The position numbers and the translations under genes were made by a program. The notes beneath the pieces are model-generated. The model was not told the origin of the DNA. It searched no databases and saw nothing but the letters and a program-made list of their open reading frames with translations. A DNA stretch of 64,000 bases, from contig NW_006499364.1 of NCBI RefSeq assembly GCF_000471905.2, positions 6,599,091-6,663,090 on the forward strand, in the 5' to 3' direction. Positions 42,901-54,900 of the stretch are shown one piece after another (the first letter of the stretch is position 1; each line of letters begins with the position of its first letter). Source of the stretch: Amborella trichopoda. Taxonomy: Eukaryota > Streptophyta > Magnoliopsida > Amborellales > Amborellaceae.

Positions 42901-45900
42901 TTCAGACTCTCAGAAATAGAATTCTTAAAATTATCCTAAATTTTTCCGATGCCTTCGAATGAGGAGTCATTCTCCTTTTATAGAGGCTCTTGGCGGACTT
43001 AAGGCATTCTTAGGTTCGTAAAAGGTGTCAGTGGACTTGAAAGGGGTCCAAATTCGCTCTAGTATTGTCGGTGGAGTTGAAATGAGTCCAAATTTGCTAC
43101 AGTATGTTGGTGGATTTGAAATGATTTTAAATCCGCTATGGTAAGATTCGCTGAAGTAAAATCTTTTGGAAAGTAGGGACACGTGTCTTGGATGGTGAAT
43201 GGAGTCGATCCGTGCCTTTTTCTTTTACCTCTTTAACTTTTCCGTTTACCTTTGTGATGAAAAAGGAGAGGCATAGCTTGGTTCATATCCTTCTCCTCTG
43301 GAAAGTCTTCTTCTTCTTCTCCTTTGGCAGATGTGGTTGAGGTGGACTTATCATTTACCTCGTCAAATAGTAATAAGAGCTGTTTTTTAATCTCTTTTTT
43401 AGTTAAAGTAGGTTTTTGAGTTTAAAGGGTTTTGACATAGTTTGTTAATTCAATATGGGAACCCTGCGATTTAAGGGTTTTTTGAGGGATACTTTTTAGT
43501 ATCAACGTGTCGGTGGAAAACATATCTGTATCATATCTATCCCACCATTTTATATAAATTTGTCTTTTTAATTTGGGAATATAATCCCATCTGTCAGTTT
43601 CAAGGTTAATCACATAAGACCATTTTATAATCCAAGGGGCCTCGTATAAGACCATGAAATAAATATGGTAGTCTCTTTTAGGAACATGTTTGTTATAATC
43701 TACAAATTTTTGATGGGCTACTTGCACTGTGTTTGGAAGAATATCGGGATTTGATCCCCATACTAAAAGTTTTTAAACCACTTAGGAAAATCTTATGAGG
43801 TTTGTAATAACCTGTCCTGTATAAACCAGCTATGAGCTGCTGCTGTATTTTGATATGAAAAATATTATATTCCAAGCTTTAATATAGTCATAATAATTGT
43901 ATGCTCTTAATTTATAGCTGTTATTTTGTAAATACCTTGGTTTTAAAGGATCAACTCTCAATCTTTATAAGACGTGATATTTAATATGGTCAACTTTGAG
44001 TATGCCAATTCATTGTTGTTTCTATAATGGTGCTTTATATATATTGACTCTATCAAAATATTCTCTTTTTTTCCCTCCCATATTAGGGTACATATGATGT
44101 TTTAGATATATTTCAGCTTTTTTATTTGGCATTGAGCCGCGTGATCTTCCTCTGTTATTATTAGCGGAATAACATATGTCTCCACATAAGGAGTTCTTCC
44201 TGATGCTGGGTTTGATGGACTTTGAGTCCCTTCTATTATTATGTATATATTATCCTGTTGTGAAGCCCTGGTTAAGGACGATGAAGAAGTGTCTCCTTTA
44301 GCTAGTATCTTAGTTGGACTCTGGATTAGTGCCTTTTCTGTATTCTGCTCCATTTTCTGCTTCCTTTTGTTCCTGTAAAAATTCTTGAGTCAAGAAGTCA
44401 GGCAAATAATTTGATTCTCCTTTTATATGTTTTGTGTCAAAATAAAAAACAGAGAGGATCTCTTGCCATCTTGCAAAAAGTTGTTTTAAAGCTAAGTTTT
44501 TCACATCCTTTCCTAAAATCTCCTTGACAGATTTGCTATTAGTCCTTACCAAAAATTTCTTATTAAGAAGGTCACTTTCAAATTTAGTGATACAATGTAC
44601 AATAGCCAAGACTTCTTTCTTCACTATGGAATAATTCTGTTGTGCAGGATTCCATGCCATTGACGTGAATCTTACCAACTGTTCTTTAGGATTGTTAGGA
44701 AATCTTTGTTTAAGAATTCCTCCTAACCCTATCTCTGAAGCTATCTATTTCTACTATTTTAAATGCACTTGGATGAGGGATGGCTAAACATGGTAACTCT
44801 TTAGCTTTAAGTTTTATTTTCTTAATTGGCTTAGTATGTTCATTTGACGACTCTGGTGGGTTCTTTTTTAATTGTTGAAATAAGAGCTTGCAATCCAAGG
44901 CCAAATCTTTATAATAATCTAAGATATAATTTAAACTGCCTAAGAACCTTTGACGCTGTTTTTATTCCTAATGTCATCAGGAAATTTTCCTGCAATTGTA
45001 TTGCCCTTTCAATTGGGGCAATTGTTCCTTTATGAATATTATACCCAAGAAATCTTATTAAAGCTCTATCTTTTTAGCAGACACTACTAATCCTGCTCTT
45101 TTAACTGTCTTTAGAAAGATATTTAAATGCTTCTAATACTATGATATGGATTATGAGAAAATAAGAACATCAATATAGACGATAGCAAAACTGGTATAAG
45201 GGTTAAATATATTATTCACAATATTTAGATGGGGCATTCTTAAACCCAAAAGGAATCATGTTCCTTTCATAATGCCCGAAAGGAACTGTAAAGGTTGTCT
45301 TATACCTGTCTTTTTCTATAATCTGGATTTGCCAATATCCAGATTTCGTATCAAATTTTGAAAAAATAACTGCATTATGAAGTCGATTAGTAGATCCCTT
45401 TAATTAGGGATAGGGTATCTTACCCACCTAAGAGCTTGTTTATTACTATTCTGGGTACGTCTCTTTCTATTTCTGCAGCCTTCTCAACATAAAAACCTGG
45501 GCAGCCCCAAGGAGAGTGGCTTGGTCTGACTAGGCCTTTATCCAAGAGTTCTTGAATTTCTTTTTTACAGATTTCTTATATTCTACTATTCATTTGTTGC
45601 GGCCTGGATTTGTAGGAATAAGGCCTTCATTGAAATCAGGCTTGTAGGGTAATTCTAATACATTTTGTTTCCTGATCGAGAAAGCATTGGGTATATCTGC
45701 ACAAACTTCTTTTTCTATCTTGTTTTGGAACTCTTTAATCTCCTTTTGAATTTTAGGATTCTCTAATCTTTCACTAATTGTCTTATGCTTTATTTCTTCT
45801 TTAAGATGTAACATGAATGTTTCCTTATTTTGTATTATCTTTTATTTGGTTGATTTCTTGGAATTTTGGTTTTTCTATGAATTTAATTTAACCTTGTGGC

Positions 45901-48900
45901 AGTCAATCTCTGACTCTATTCCTGTTTCATCCAATTTTATTATCGGATGAATCATATTGAGGATGGGGGTACCTATTATAACAGTCTGACTCAAAGTTTT
46001 TCACCATGCTAAAAGGCATAATGAAGCAATTATATATGGCAGCTTCTGATAATTTGTATTTAATTATAATTCTACTTCTATCTACAGTATTGAGGACTTG
46101 GGTTGTTTTGTCAAAGTATTTTGTGGGTTAAAGTCTTTCATTTATGCAATTAAATCAGTTCCTGAATCAACAAGGGCGATAGTTTTGGAAGCTTGAAGTT
46201 TGTTTGAGGGCTTTCCTCGGGAGGTTTAATTATGTATTCTTCCATTATTTCCTCAAATGATTTTTTACTCTCTTGATATTTTGATTCTTGGTTGGAAAAG
46301 TCATTTGCTAATTCCAAGATATTAACGCTATTTTTTAGAGCTATTAATTCATTATGAATTTCATTTCGTTCATGCATAAGTTCCTGAACATTAGGTTCCT
46401 TTTTTATGTTATTTTTGCTTTGGACGATTTTCATAATATCTTTAAAATTATAAGGTTCTTGTTGGGATTGATTCATTGGTTTAGGTCTGGGGCTTTCTTT
46501 AGCCCTCTTTTTTGGCTTGAATATCTTCAATCTTGTTTATAAGGTCTATGATGAGGCTTTCTTCCTTAGCTAGCACATTTAGCCACAAACCATTCATATT
46601 AAGAATAGACTTATAATAATTGCATTTGCAATCATCATCACTATTATCTTCTTCTTCAGATAAGCTTTCATATGAACTAGGCATAATTAAATTTTCATCT
46701 TCTATATTCCCAATAAGCATTTCTTCTTCCTCAAAATCTGATAAGATTTCATTATCAGCGATGATTTGAAAAATTTGTTGCTTAACTTTTTTGTGTACTT
46801 CTAAAGAATTTATTTTATTTTTAATTCTGCATTTATTTTTGTAATGCCCTAGTTTCCCACAATTATAACATATAGGGACTGTCCTTTTATTACCTTCTTT
46901 AGGAAATTTGAACCTATTCTTTTTAAAAGGTTTATTTTTGGTTTTAAAAGACTTTCCTTTATATCTTTTTTCATGATATTTATCCTTACTCTTCTTTTTA
47001 GCGATATTTATCCTTACTCATATCCAAACTGCTCACAAAAATCTCCTAGTTCTTTCTTCCCTGTTATTTTGTCTTTTTCAAGCTGTTTTCTAAACCTAAT
47101 ATCAGTACATAGAGCTAATCCTTCGGCACAAATTTCAGAGGAGAGTTGTCCCAAAGTATGTTCTTCCCATGGTATTATCCCATCATGCTTATTCCTTTGT
47201 CTTGTTTTTTCCTTTTCAAAAAATTGATTAGGAAGCCCTGAGACGAACTTTTTCTTCCCATAATTTGCCTTTGCATCTTCTCTGGTTAGCAATCTTGACC
47301 AGAACACATCTTTATACCATTGATAATGGGAAAGAATGGGACATCTAAGGTTTGATAATAAGTCCTTAGATTTTTCTACTTGTAGGGTATTGCTACCTAC
47401 AAAATGTAAGGTTATTGTATAAAGCATAGTATTTATAGCATCATCTTCATCAACCAAACTTCCTTGTTTATCCTTTGGGCTCATATAGATTATCCACTAT
47501 TTTTTAGCAGTTAGTATCCAGTTCCTAGTTTGTTCATCCAAGACAAAATTCCACCAACCTTTAAGTTGGCCAGTAAATCCACAAACAATTGCTTTAGCAA
47601 TATCTGGGTCTCTATTCTTGTTATTCTTAGAGGCCGTAGCATACATAGTCATATGCTTCATCAGAGTTGTGATCTGATGCTTAGACATTCCGTCAATATT
47701 CCATTCTACTATGGATCTACCAGTATATTTTGCCCCTCCTATTGCTTCTTCTTCATACTGGAGGTCTACTGGTGAAGATCTAGGGTAATACAGTTTTGTG
47801 GGGGCAGTGAGAATTGTTTTAGTTCCTAATTCTATTTATCTTCAGGTTGGAATTAAATCCCTTTTCGATCTTGGCTAGCTCCTCTTCTGAATAATCTTCT
47901 ATTATATCTTGCAGGGTTAATACCTGTCATGAACCTTGATGATCATCATTTTTAATATCTAATTGAGCCAATTTGACTGTAAGCTGATATAACAATTCAC
48001 TGGTGACAGGATTAAGCTTAAAAATTTTATTTTGGAAGTTCCGGAGGAGGTCTAAACATAATTGGTTCTTTTCCCTTATTCTTGATCTCTGGTTTTTGTC
48101 CTAGATTTTCAGGATTTTGTTTTACACTTACTCCCTTATTAATCGCAAGTTCTATCCTAGAAACCTGCTTTCCTAAGCATTTTAAATATAGGTTTGTATA
48201 ACTGTTTTGTTCAATTACATGGTTTATTCTTTCTACTGTTGTAGTTTGATTCATTCCTTTTGGTTCCAATTTATAAGGAACAACTTTTACTCCTTTAATA
48301 TCCTGGGGCATCTCAAGAGGATGGATAACATGAATTTCTTTGCCATCTTTACTGGTAAAAACTTGGAATTCTTTTTTTTACCATATTTATTTCTTTATCG
48401 AAATTAGGAATTTGAATTCCTTGATCTTTTAAGAAATATTTTAACCATTCAAAGAATTTTATAAATTCTTTGCTCCTGTATAAATTTTTCATAGAACTTG
48501 TGTCTGAGTTTTTCTTGAAACTCATTATGGTTCATCTTCTTACTTCTCTGTTATCTTCAGAATAAAAATCATCTTTTATAGCCCTTCTATCCATTTCAAA
48601 TGCTTTTTCTTTACCTAACACATTCAGATCAAATACCATATCTTAAAAAGTAGGACTAGTAGGATTTTTAAGTTCTTCATGGTATCTTGAGGATCCAGGT
48701 ATTTCTACCCTATAATAGGGTCTCTGGACTTACTTTTGGGTAGTCTTAATTCCTTCTAAAATTATTCTTTCATGATCTTTTTCATGCTCACTTTGAGGAA
48801 TAGACGAGCATGAAACCCTAGAGGGAATTTTGATATGGTTATCACCTATATTTATTCTGGTTTTTCTTATTGGGGTAAACTGGATCTCAATTTCTCCATT

Positions 48901-51900
48901 TTGATATTTAATTATTTGTTCAACCTCCTTAGTTTCAAGAGGTCTTGGTTGAACCTCATTCTGAAGGTTCCATCTATCAGGCAATATGATCTCATTTTAG
49001 GAAATATTCTGGGGGTAATTAAATTGGATTTTCCTACATTAGTTTGGAAAAATATTGTTCGCCTTTTTTCATCTATTCTTTTAACATCTGGGCAAAGTGT
49101 AGTCATAGCCTTATAGCATATTCTATAGACTATGGATAGAGTTTGGGATCCAATATCCATATCAAACCTCTGAGTTTTAGGTTTAAGGTTAAAACCTTGA
49201 GGATATTTTTATCTGTTAAAGAAACTGAAAAATTAGAAAAACAATTAAAGTAAATAGGTCCCTCACTCAAGTTAGATTCTACAATCCCTAATAAGGAATC
49301 AGTAAATTTCTTATGTCTACAATCTCTTAAACATAAAAGTACATAATTGGTTAACTCAGTTCTGATTAAGGTTTTATTGCAACTTGAATTAAGCCGATAT
49401 GTAAATAATTATATTTCTTTTTTTGATGTTCTTCGATCAAAGATTTTGATAATAACTCGAATCTATTTTGAGATTCATTAATTGGAATAGTTTTGTCAAC
49501 AGTTTTGATAATATAATCACTCCTAAATTTGAATGATCCTTTTCTATAAACATCACAGGAAGGAACTTTAGGAATATTCCAATTTTGGAGTTGTTTTTTT
49601 ATATTATTTAGTACTATTTCTTCAATAATAGTAGTAAATAATAAATAAATCTTAGCACAACCAAACTTCTTATNNNNNNNNNNNNNNNNNNNNNNNNNNN
49701 NNNNNNNNNNNNNNNNNNNNNNNNNNNNNNNNNNNNNNNNNNNNNNNNNNNNNNNNNNNNNNNNNNNNNNNNNNNNNNNNNNNNNNNNNNNNNNNNNNNN
49801 NNNNNNNNNNNNNNNNNNNNNNNNNNNNNNNNNNNNNNNNNNNNNNNNNNNNNNNNNNNNNNNNNNNNNNNNNNNNNNNNNNNNNNNNNNNNNNNNNNNN
49901 NNNNNNNNNNNNNNNNNNNNNNNNNNNNNNNNNNNNNNNNNNNNNNNNNNNNNNNNNNNNNNNNNNNNNNNNNNNNNNNNNNNNNNNNNNNNNNNNNNNN
50001 NNNNNNNNNNNNNNNNNNNNNNNNNNNNNNNNNNNNNNNNNNNNNNNNNNNNNNNNNNNNNNNNNNNNNNNNNNNNNNNNNNNNNNNNNNNNNNNNNNNN
50101 NNNNNNNNNNNNNNNNNNNNNNNNNNNNNNNNNNNNNNNNNNNNNNNNNNNNNNNNNNNNNNNNNNNNNNNNNNNNNNNNNNNNNNNNNNNNNNNNNNNN
50201 NNNNNNNNNNNNNNNNNNNNNNNNNNNNNNNNNNNNNNNNNNNNNNNNNNNNNNNNNNNNNNNNNNNNNNNNNNNNNNNNNNNNNNNNNNNNNNNNNNNN
50301 NNNNNNNNNNNNNNNNNNNNNNNNNNNNNNNNNNNNNNNNNNNNNNNNNNNNNNNNNNNNNNNNNNNNNNNNNNNNNNAGAGAGAGAGAGAGAGCCATAT
50401 ACAGTCAACTTTCTCAAAAAAAATTATACAAAAAAAAAGAAAAAAGAAAAAAGAAAAATAATTCCTTTTTATAACTATTGTTAGGGGGAAGAATATTGTT
50501 GTGAACTTCAGTTGTTTCGATGATCGAATATTTGCTTTAGCTTAACTAGGTTGGCAATTTTAGCAGTTGCCAGTTGGTCACATTTATGAGCAAGTCATTG
50601 TGGCGGTGAGAAGTTTGAGGGATTTGGAGGAGGTTCCTTAAGGGAAGTTATTGGAAAGTTATGTGGGCAGTTAGAACATAGGAATGTGAGTTGGTTGTAT
50701 GGTATCTAGGTCTTGGAGGGTAATTATTTGAGTCCTCTTGGAATTTGTATTGGGATTAGGTTTAAGTATAATGGTGTGTATTGCGGGCACGTTTTAAGGT
50801 TATAGTTTCAGGTTTGGCTTGGCTGTCAAGAATCCCATATCTTTGGTAAGGAATTTATTTTTTGTGCAATTGGGAGGTAAGATGGAACCATTTGGTGGTT
50901 ATGCTCAGGACTAGGAATGAGGTGATTGATGAGCTGGCTGAGATTTTACCTTTGTTATAAGAGATCTTCAACCTATTAAGTGCCATTCAATTTTTTGGCC
51001 CAAATTGCAAATTGGCTTTAGGCACTGTTTGATTTGCATAACCACTATCCTCATTAACAAATTGGCTTACAGTCTCAAGCATGGATGAAATAAGTTAGGT
51101 TTGTCTTTCTAAAAATCTGAATTGCATTTTCCTAAGGAGAGCTTCCGTGATGGAAAAGAGGTGTGCGCATCCTCCCTCTCTCTCTCTCTCTCTTTGTTCC
51201 TCTCTCTCAGAACCCTAGCCCATACCCCCAAAATCTCAATCTCAAATCATTGTTTTAAAATGCAGCCGCATGGCGGCATATGAGGCTGCATAATGTGCTA
51301 TGTGCCCCGAGGCACATTGCCTAAGGGTGCATATGTGTTGGTGGGATGCACTTGCATATGCGGTGCATCCCACTGCTGCATATGCAGCCGCATAGCATAG
51401 CCTGCCCATGCTTGTGGGCAAAAATAGTGCCACAAGTGTGGGTAGTTTGGTCATTTTCCCCGCAAAAAAGGGAGGAAATGGTTTTGGGGGGTACTAAAAC
51501 GCAAAACACAGCCCTATTTTTTAATCAAGAAAAGAGATTTGGGTGCAATGTTTTTGCACAAAATTGTCGGATTGCTTTTGTTGTTGGGGTTGGGTTGTCG
51601 ATTTGCTATTGTTGGTTGGATTTCCTTACACTCAGATGCTAGAGATTCACATGCATATCTAGACTCTATAAATCATCATCATCTTTGAAGCCTTTTTCCA
51701 ACTAATTGGGGTCGGCTATGCGAATTCTAGTTCACCATTTTGCTGTATTAAGGGTCACACCCTCAGTTAGGCCAGAAGTCCCCGTATCCTTTTGGGTCTA
51801 CCCCTTGCCGCCCTTTTTGAGTCTTCTACTTGAACTAACTCGCACCTCCTAACAGGTGCTATATTGGGTATGCGCCACACATGGCCAGCCCACCTAAGTC

Positions 51901-54900
51901 TCTTTCTCTCATTGTATCGCCTATTGGTGCCACACCTAAACTTTTCTAAATGTATTCATTTCGAATTCTCTTCCTTCTTGTCTTGCCACTCATTCATCTT
52001 AACATCCTCATCTCTGCTACACTCATTTTATGGCTATATTGTTTGTTGATGACCCAACATTCTACCCCATAGAGCAAAGCTGGTCTCACAGCTGTCCTAT
52101 AAAATTTACCCTTCAGCTTTTTGGTATGTGGCGATCACAAAAAATTCTGGTTGCACATCCAGACTCCTTAGATGACTTGTCTAATTGAGATTTGAGATTG
52201 AGACTAGAGACTTGAGAGTTGAGACCTGATTAGATTATCTTTTGATTTCTATTGCCTTTTATGTTTTGTTCTTGACTCTTGAACTCTTCGTAGGCTTTTA
52301 GTGTTTGTGTGTATATTTGCTTTAGAGTTTGTAATTTTAAAGTTGCAATTGCAATTATGGTTTTTGGATGTTTTTGAATAATGTATGATGTCTTCCATAA
52401 AGTTAGTTTCAAGTTTCTAGTTTTACTTTCTAATGTCTTTTTTGTCTATCAAGGGATTTAGAGTCTCCGTCAACTGATAAAATTGGAGTTAATGAATAAA
52501 TTAAAGGGTGCGGTTTGTATAGAGCCGAGGCTCTAAACAATCAAAGTAAAATGGTTTTAATACTGAAAATCCTTGTGATAGCCTTAAAATATATTTTCGT
52601 CTTTAACTATAAAATTTAAAGCTTAAAAAATAGTGTGGATCGAGCAGATCTTTGAAAGCTTGAAAATCTTGAAAATTGATGGTCCAAAAATGCGTTACAA
52701 GATACACTATTTCCAAAACTTGAAATGTTTTTTTTCTTTATGTCCATGCATCTTGATGTCGAGATGATCAATTTGAGGATATTTGGGCATCAAATCAACC
52801 TCTTCTCGTGAAATTTTTTAGGTGGGCTCTAATTTGATTGTTTAGTGCCTCCGCTCTATATAAACTTTTTCTTAAATTAAATATCTACTATCATGTAAAT
52901 TACTCCATATATTTTCCATGCATTAAACTATTTCTGAGATTTTTTTGGATTTGTTTTATCTTTATTGACCACATAGGGGTAATGCGCCAGCATCTACATC
53001 GCATTGAGCTGCATCGGAACCACATCCCACATTTTACAAGATTGTATCAAATCCTAACCCCACTCTTTCTCTCTTCTCTCCCCCTCCCCAATTAAAAAAA
53101 GAAAAAAAGAAAAGAAAACAGAAAAACCAAAACCATTTGATATATTGACCATAATCAAGTGGTGCTTCTAAGGCTTCAGGGGCTATCTATTAGGACAAGT
53201 GAAGGCTGAAGATCTTGCTTTTCTATTAGGTGAACTTGTTCCTTGATCCATTTAACAACATTTGAATTTCAAGTTGACTTTTTCTTTGTACTTCCTTTTT
53301 ATTTCTCTGCTCGCTAGGTTTTATGTAAGATGATTCCATCGATAGAGATATATTTCATGTGAGGCAGCTGTAGATGTTTTCTTCTTTTCTTTGTGAACAA
53401 ATTTTTTTTATTGGCTTTTACAGTTTTGGTGTCTTTTCGTAATGTGTCTGAAATTTTCAGGACAACTGTTGAGATTTTTGGGAGAGAGTGTTGAGTTTGT
53501 TTCACTAAAATTCATAGTCCTGTTTCCTAATAGAGAATTTTTGTGCATTTCTATGAATTTAATGCCCTTTTATTCAGCATCTTATCTCATTCACTAGTGG
53601 ATCTCCTGCCACTAAGCAGTGGAATTATGGTAACCATCCACATTTTAGGGTTCCTTTTGGTTTTATTGTGGATCTCTTGTGTTGCATACCTGACTTCCAT
53701 TGTTCTGTTCAAACTTAGAATGTACACCCAAGTAATTGCTTTTTGGGTAGCTATAGATTTGAACTTTATTATTGGAATTTAAGTGAATCCAATATATATC
53801 ATTGCAGCTTATATGTGACTTCTATTTTTGTTTTTTTTTGTTTTCTTTCTATCTGCCTTTGATATTACTATTTCTTGAAGGCATGCCTTTGATAAAATCC
53901 TTTTGTTATGTTTCCACAAGAAAACATTACGATAGAACTCTGGTTATTAAGTGTGAGTTGGTTATGGTTTTGTTGGACTGGTAGACTCCATTAAATATAT
54001 AAGAGAACCTTTACTTCGCCATTTTTGCCGAACATGAGATGGATGTTGAAGTTTGTTTATCGGATCTTGTGCCACACAGTATGCCTGGTGCCAGTAGCAT
54101 TGTATATTACATCTCCTCTTCATTGGATAAACTCGATGAATGGGAAATGTTGAGTTTCCTCTTTTGTTTCCATTTCAAAAGATTGATTTAAATTTACTTG
54201 TAAAATCAAAATGATCAGTTATCAATGAGTTTGGTCGATGTTATTTGTATTGCACCAATTAATGTTACTTGTATTCATTGCCATTATTTGGGATGACCAT
54301 CAGAGAACATCAATAAAATTTGTAATTGCTAGATTACCTATTTTGCATCTCTTCATTTGAAAAATTGTGCAGTGTCCTATGAAGCCTGAAATACAAGATC
54401 TCTGTAAAAGCTTGTTCTTTCAACGATTTTAGCTCAAGATGTGGTCTAGGTTTCCTGTTTTCTCTTTTAAGCTGAACATGATAATCTTCACTCACTCTTT
54501 CTCCCCCCTTTCCATGTTTTCTCTGAGATTATGTATATTTCTCAAGTGATTAGCTTTAAGCCTTCAAAGTGATTCTTGACCAACTACTATAATAGACCAG
54601 GCTCAAGTATTCTGTTGGGAGCATTTATTGTGTTGGTCTAGCTTTCAGTTTTTTCTTAAAGCCTGCCAAGGCTTGTGCAGTCACTAAGCAGTGTTTTTGG
54701 TATTGATAGGATTTACAAGACTATTCATTGAGGATGATATTCATTGCAATACGGTGAATTGTAGTGACATTAGAATTCTAAAGATTCGATATTCCTCTCT
54801 CATGGATTCTAGATCACTTTGTAGCATTTGGATTGTGTGGTGTTGTATGATAATGAATTATAACAGTAAGTTTTGGAGAACGGATGGCAACATGTGTTTG

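Larger units (their letters stand above)
37541..49673. mobile_element. Endogenous caulimovirid cluster 2 (whole cluster), inside PRS intron 1
   Basis: From left to right: a promoter/leader piece (minus), its inverted copy (plus) with primer-site duplication and MP, a short ORF2-RNase H-CP chain (minus), a second promoter/leader (minus), and a unit with full domain order from ORF2 back to MP (minus, 43400-49640) that runs into the gap. The domain order and ORF1/ORF2 arrangement are as in cluster 1, but the proteins are clearly diverged (CP reads [14 protein letters not shown] instead of GWLKGWWDFHMEEE; protease DSGTD), so this is another virus lineage. All frames are broken. Confidence 0.85.

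Noticed and set aside
49614..50417. Long open frames across the second N run
   Set aside because: Assembly gap, no sequence.
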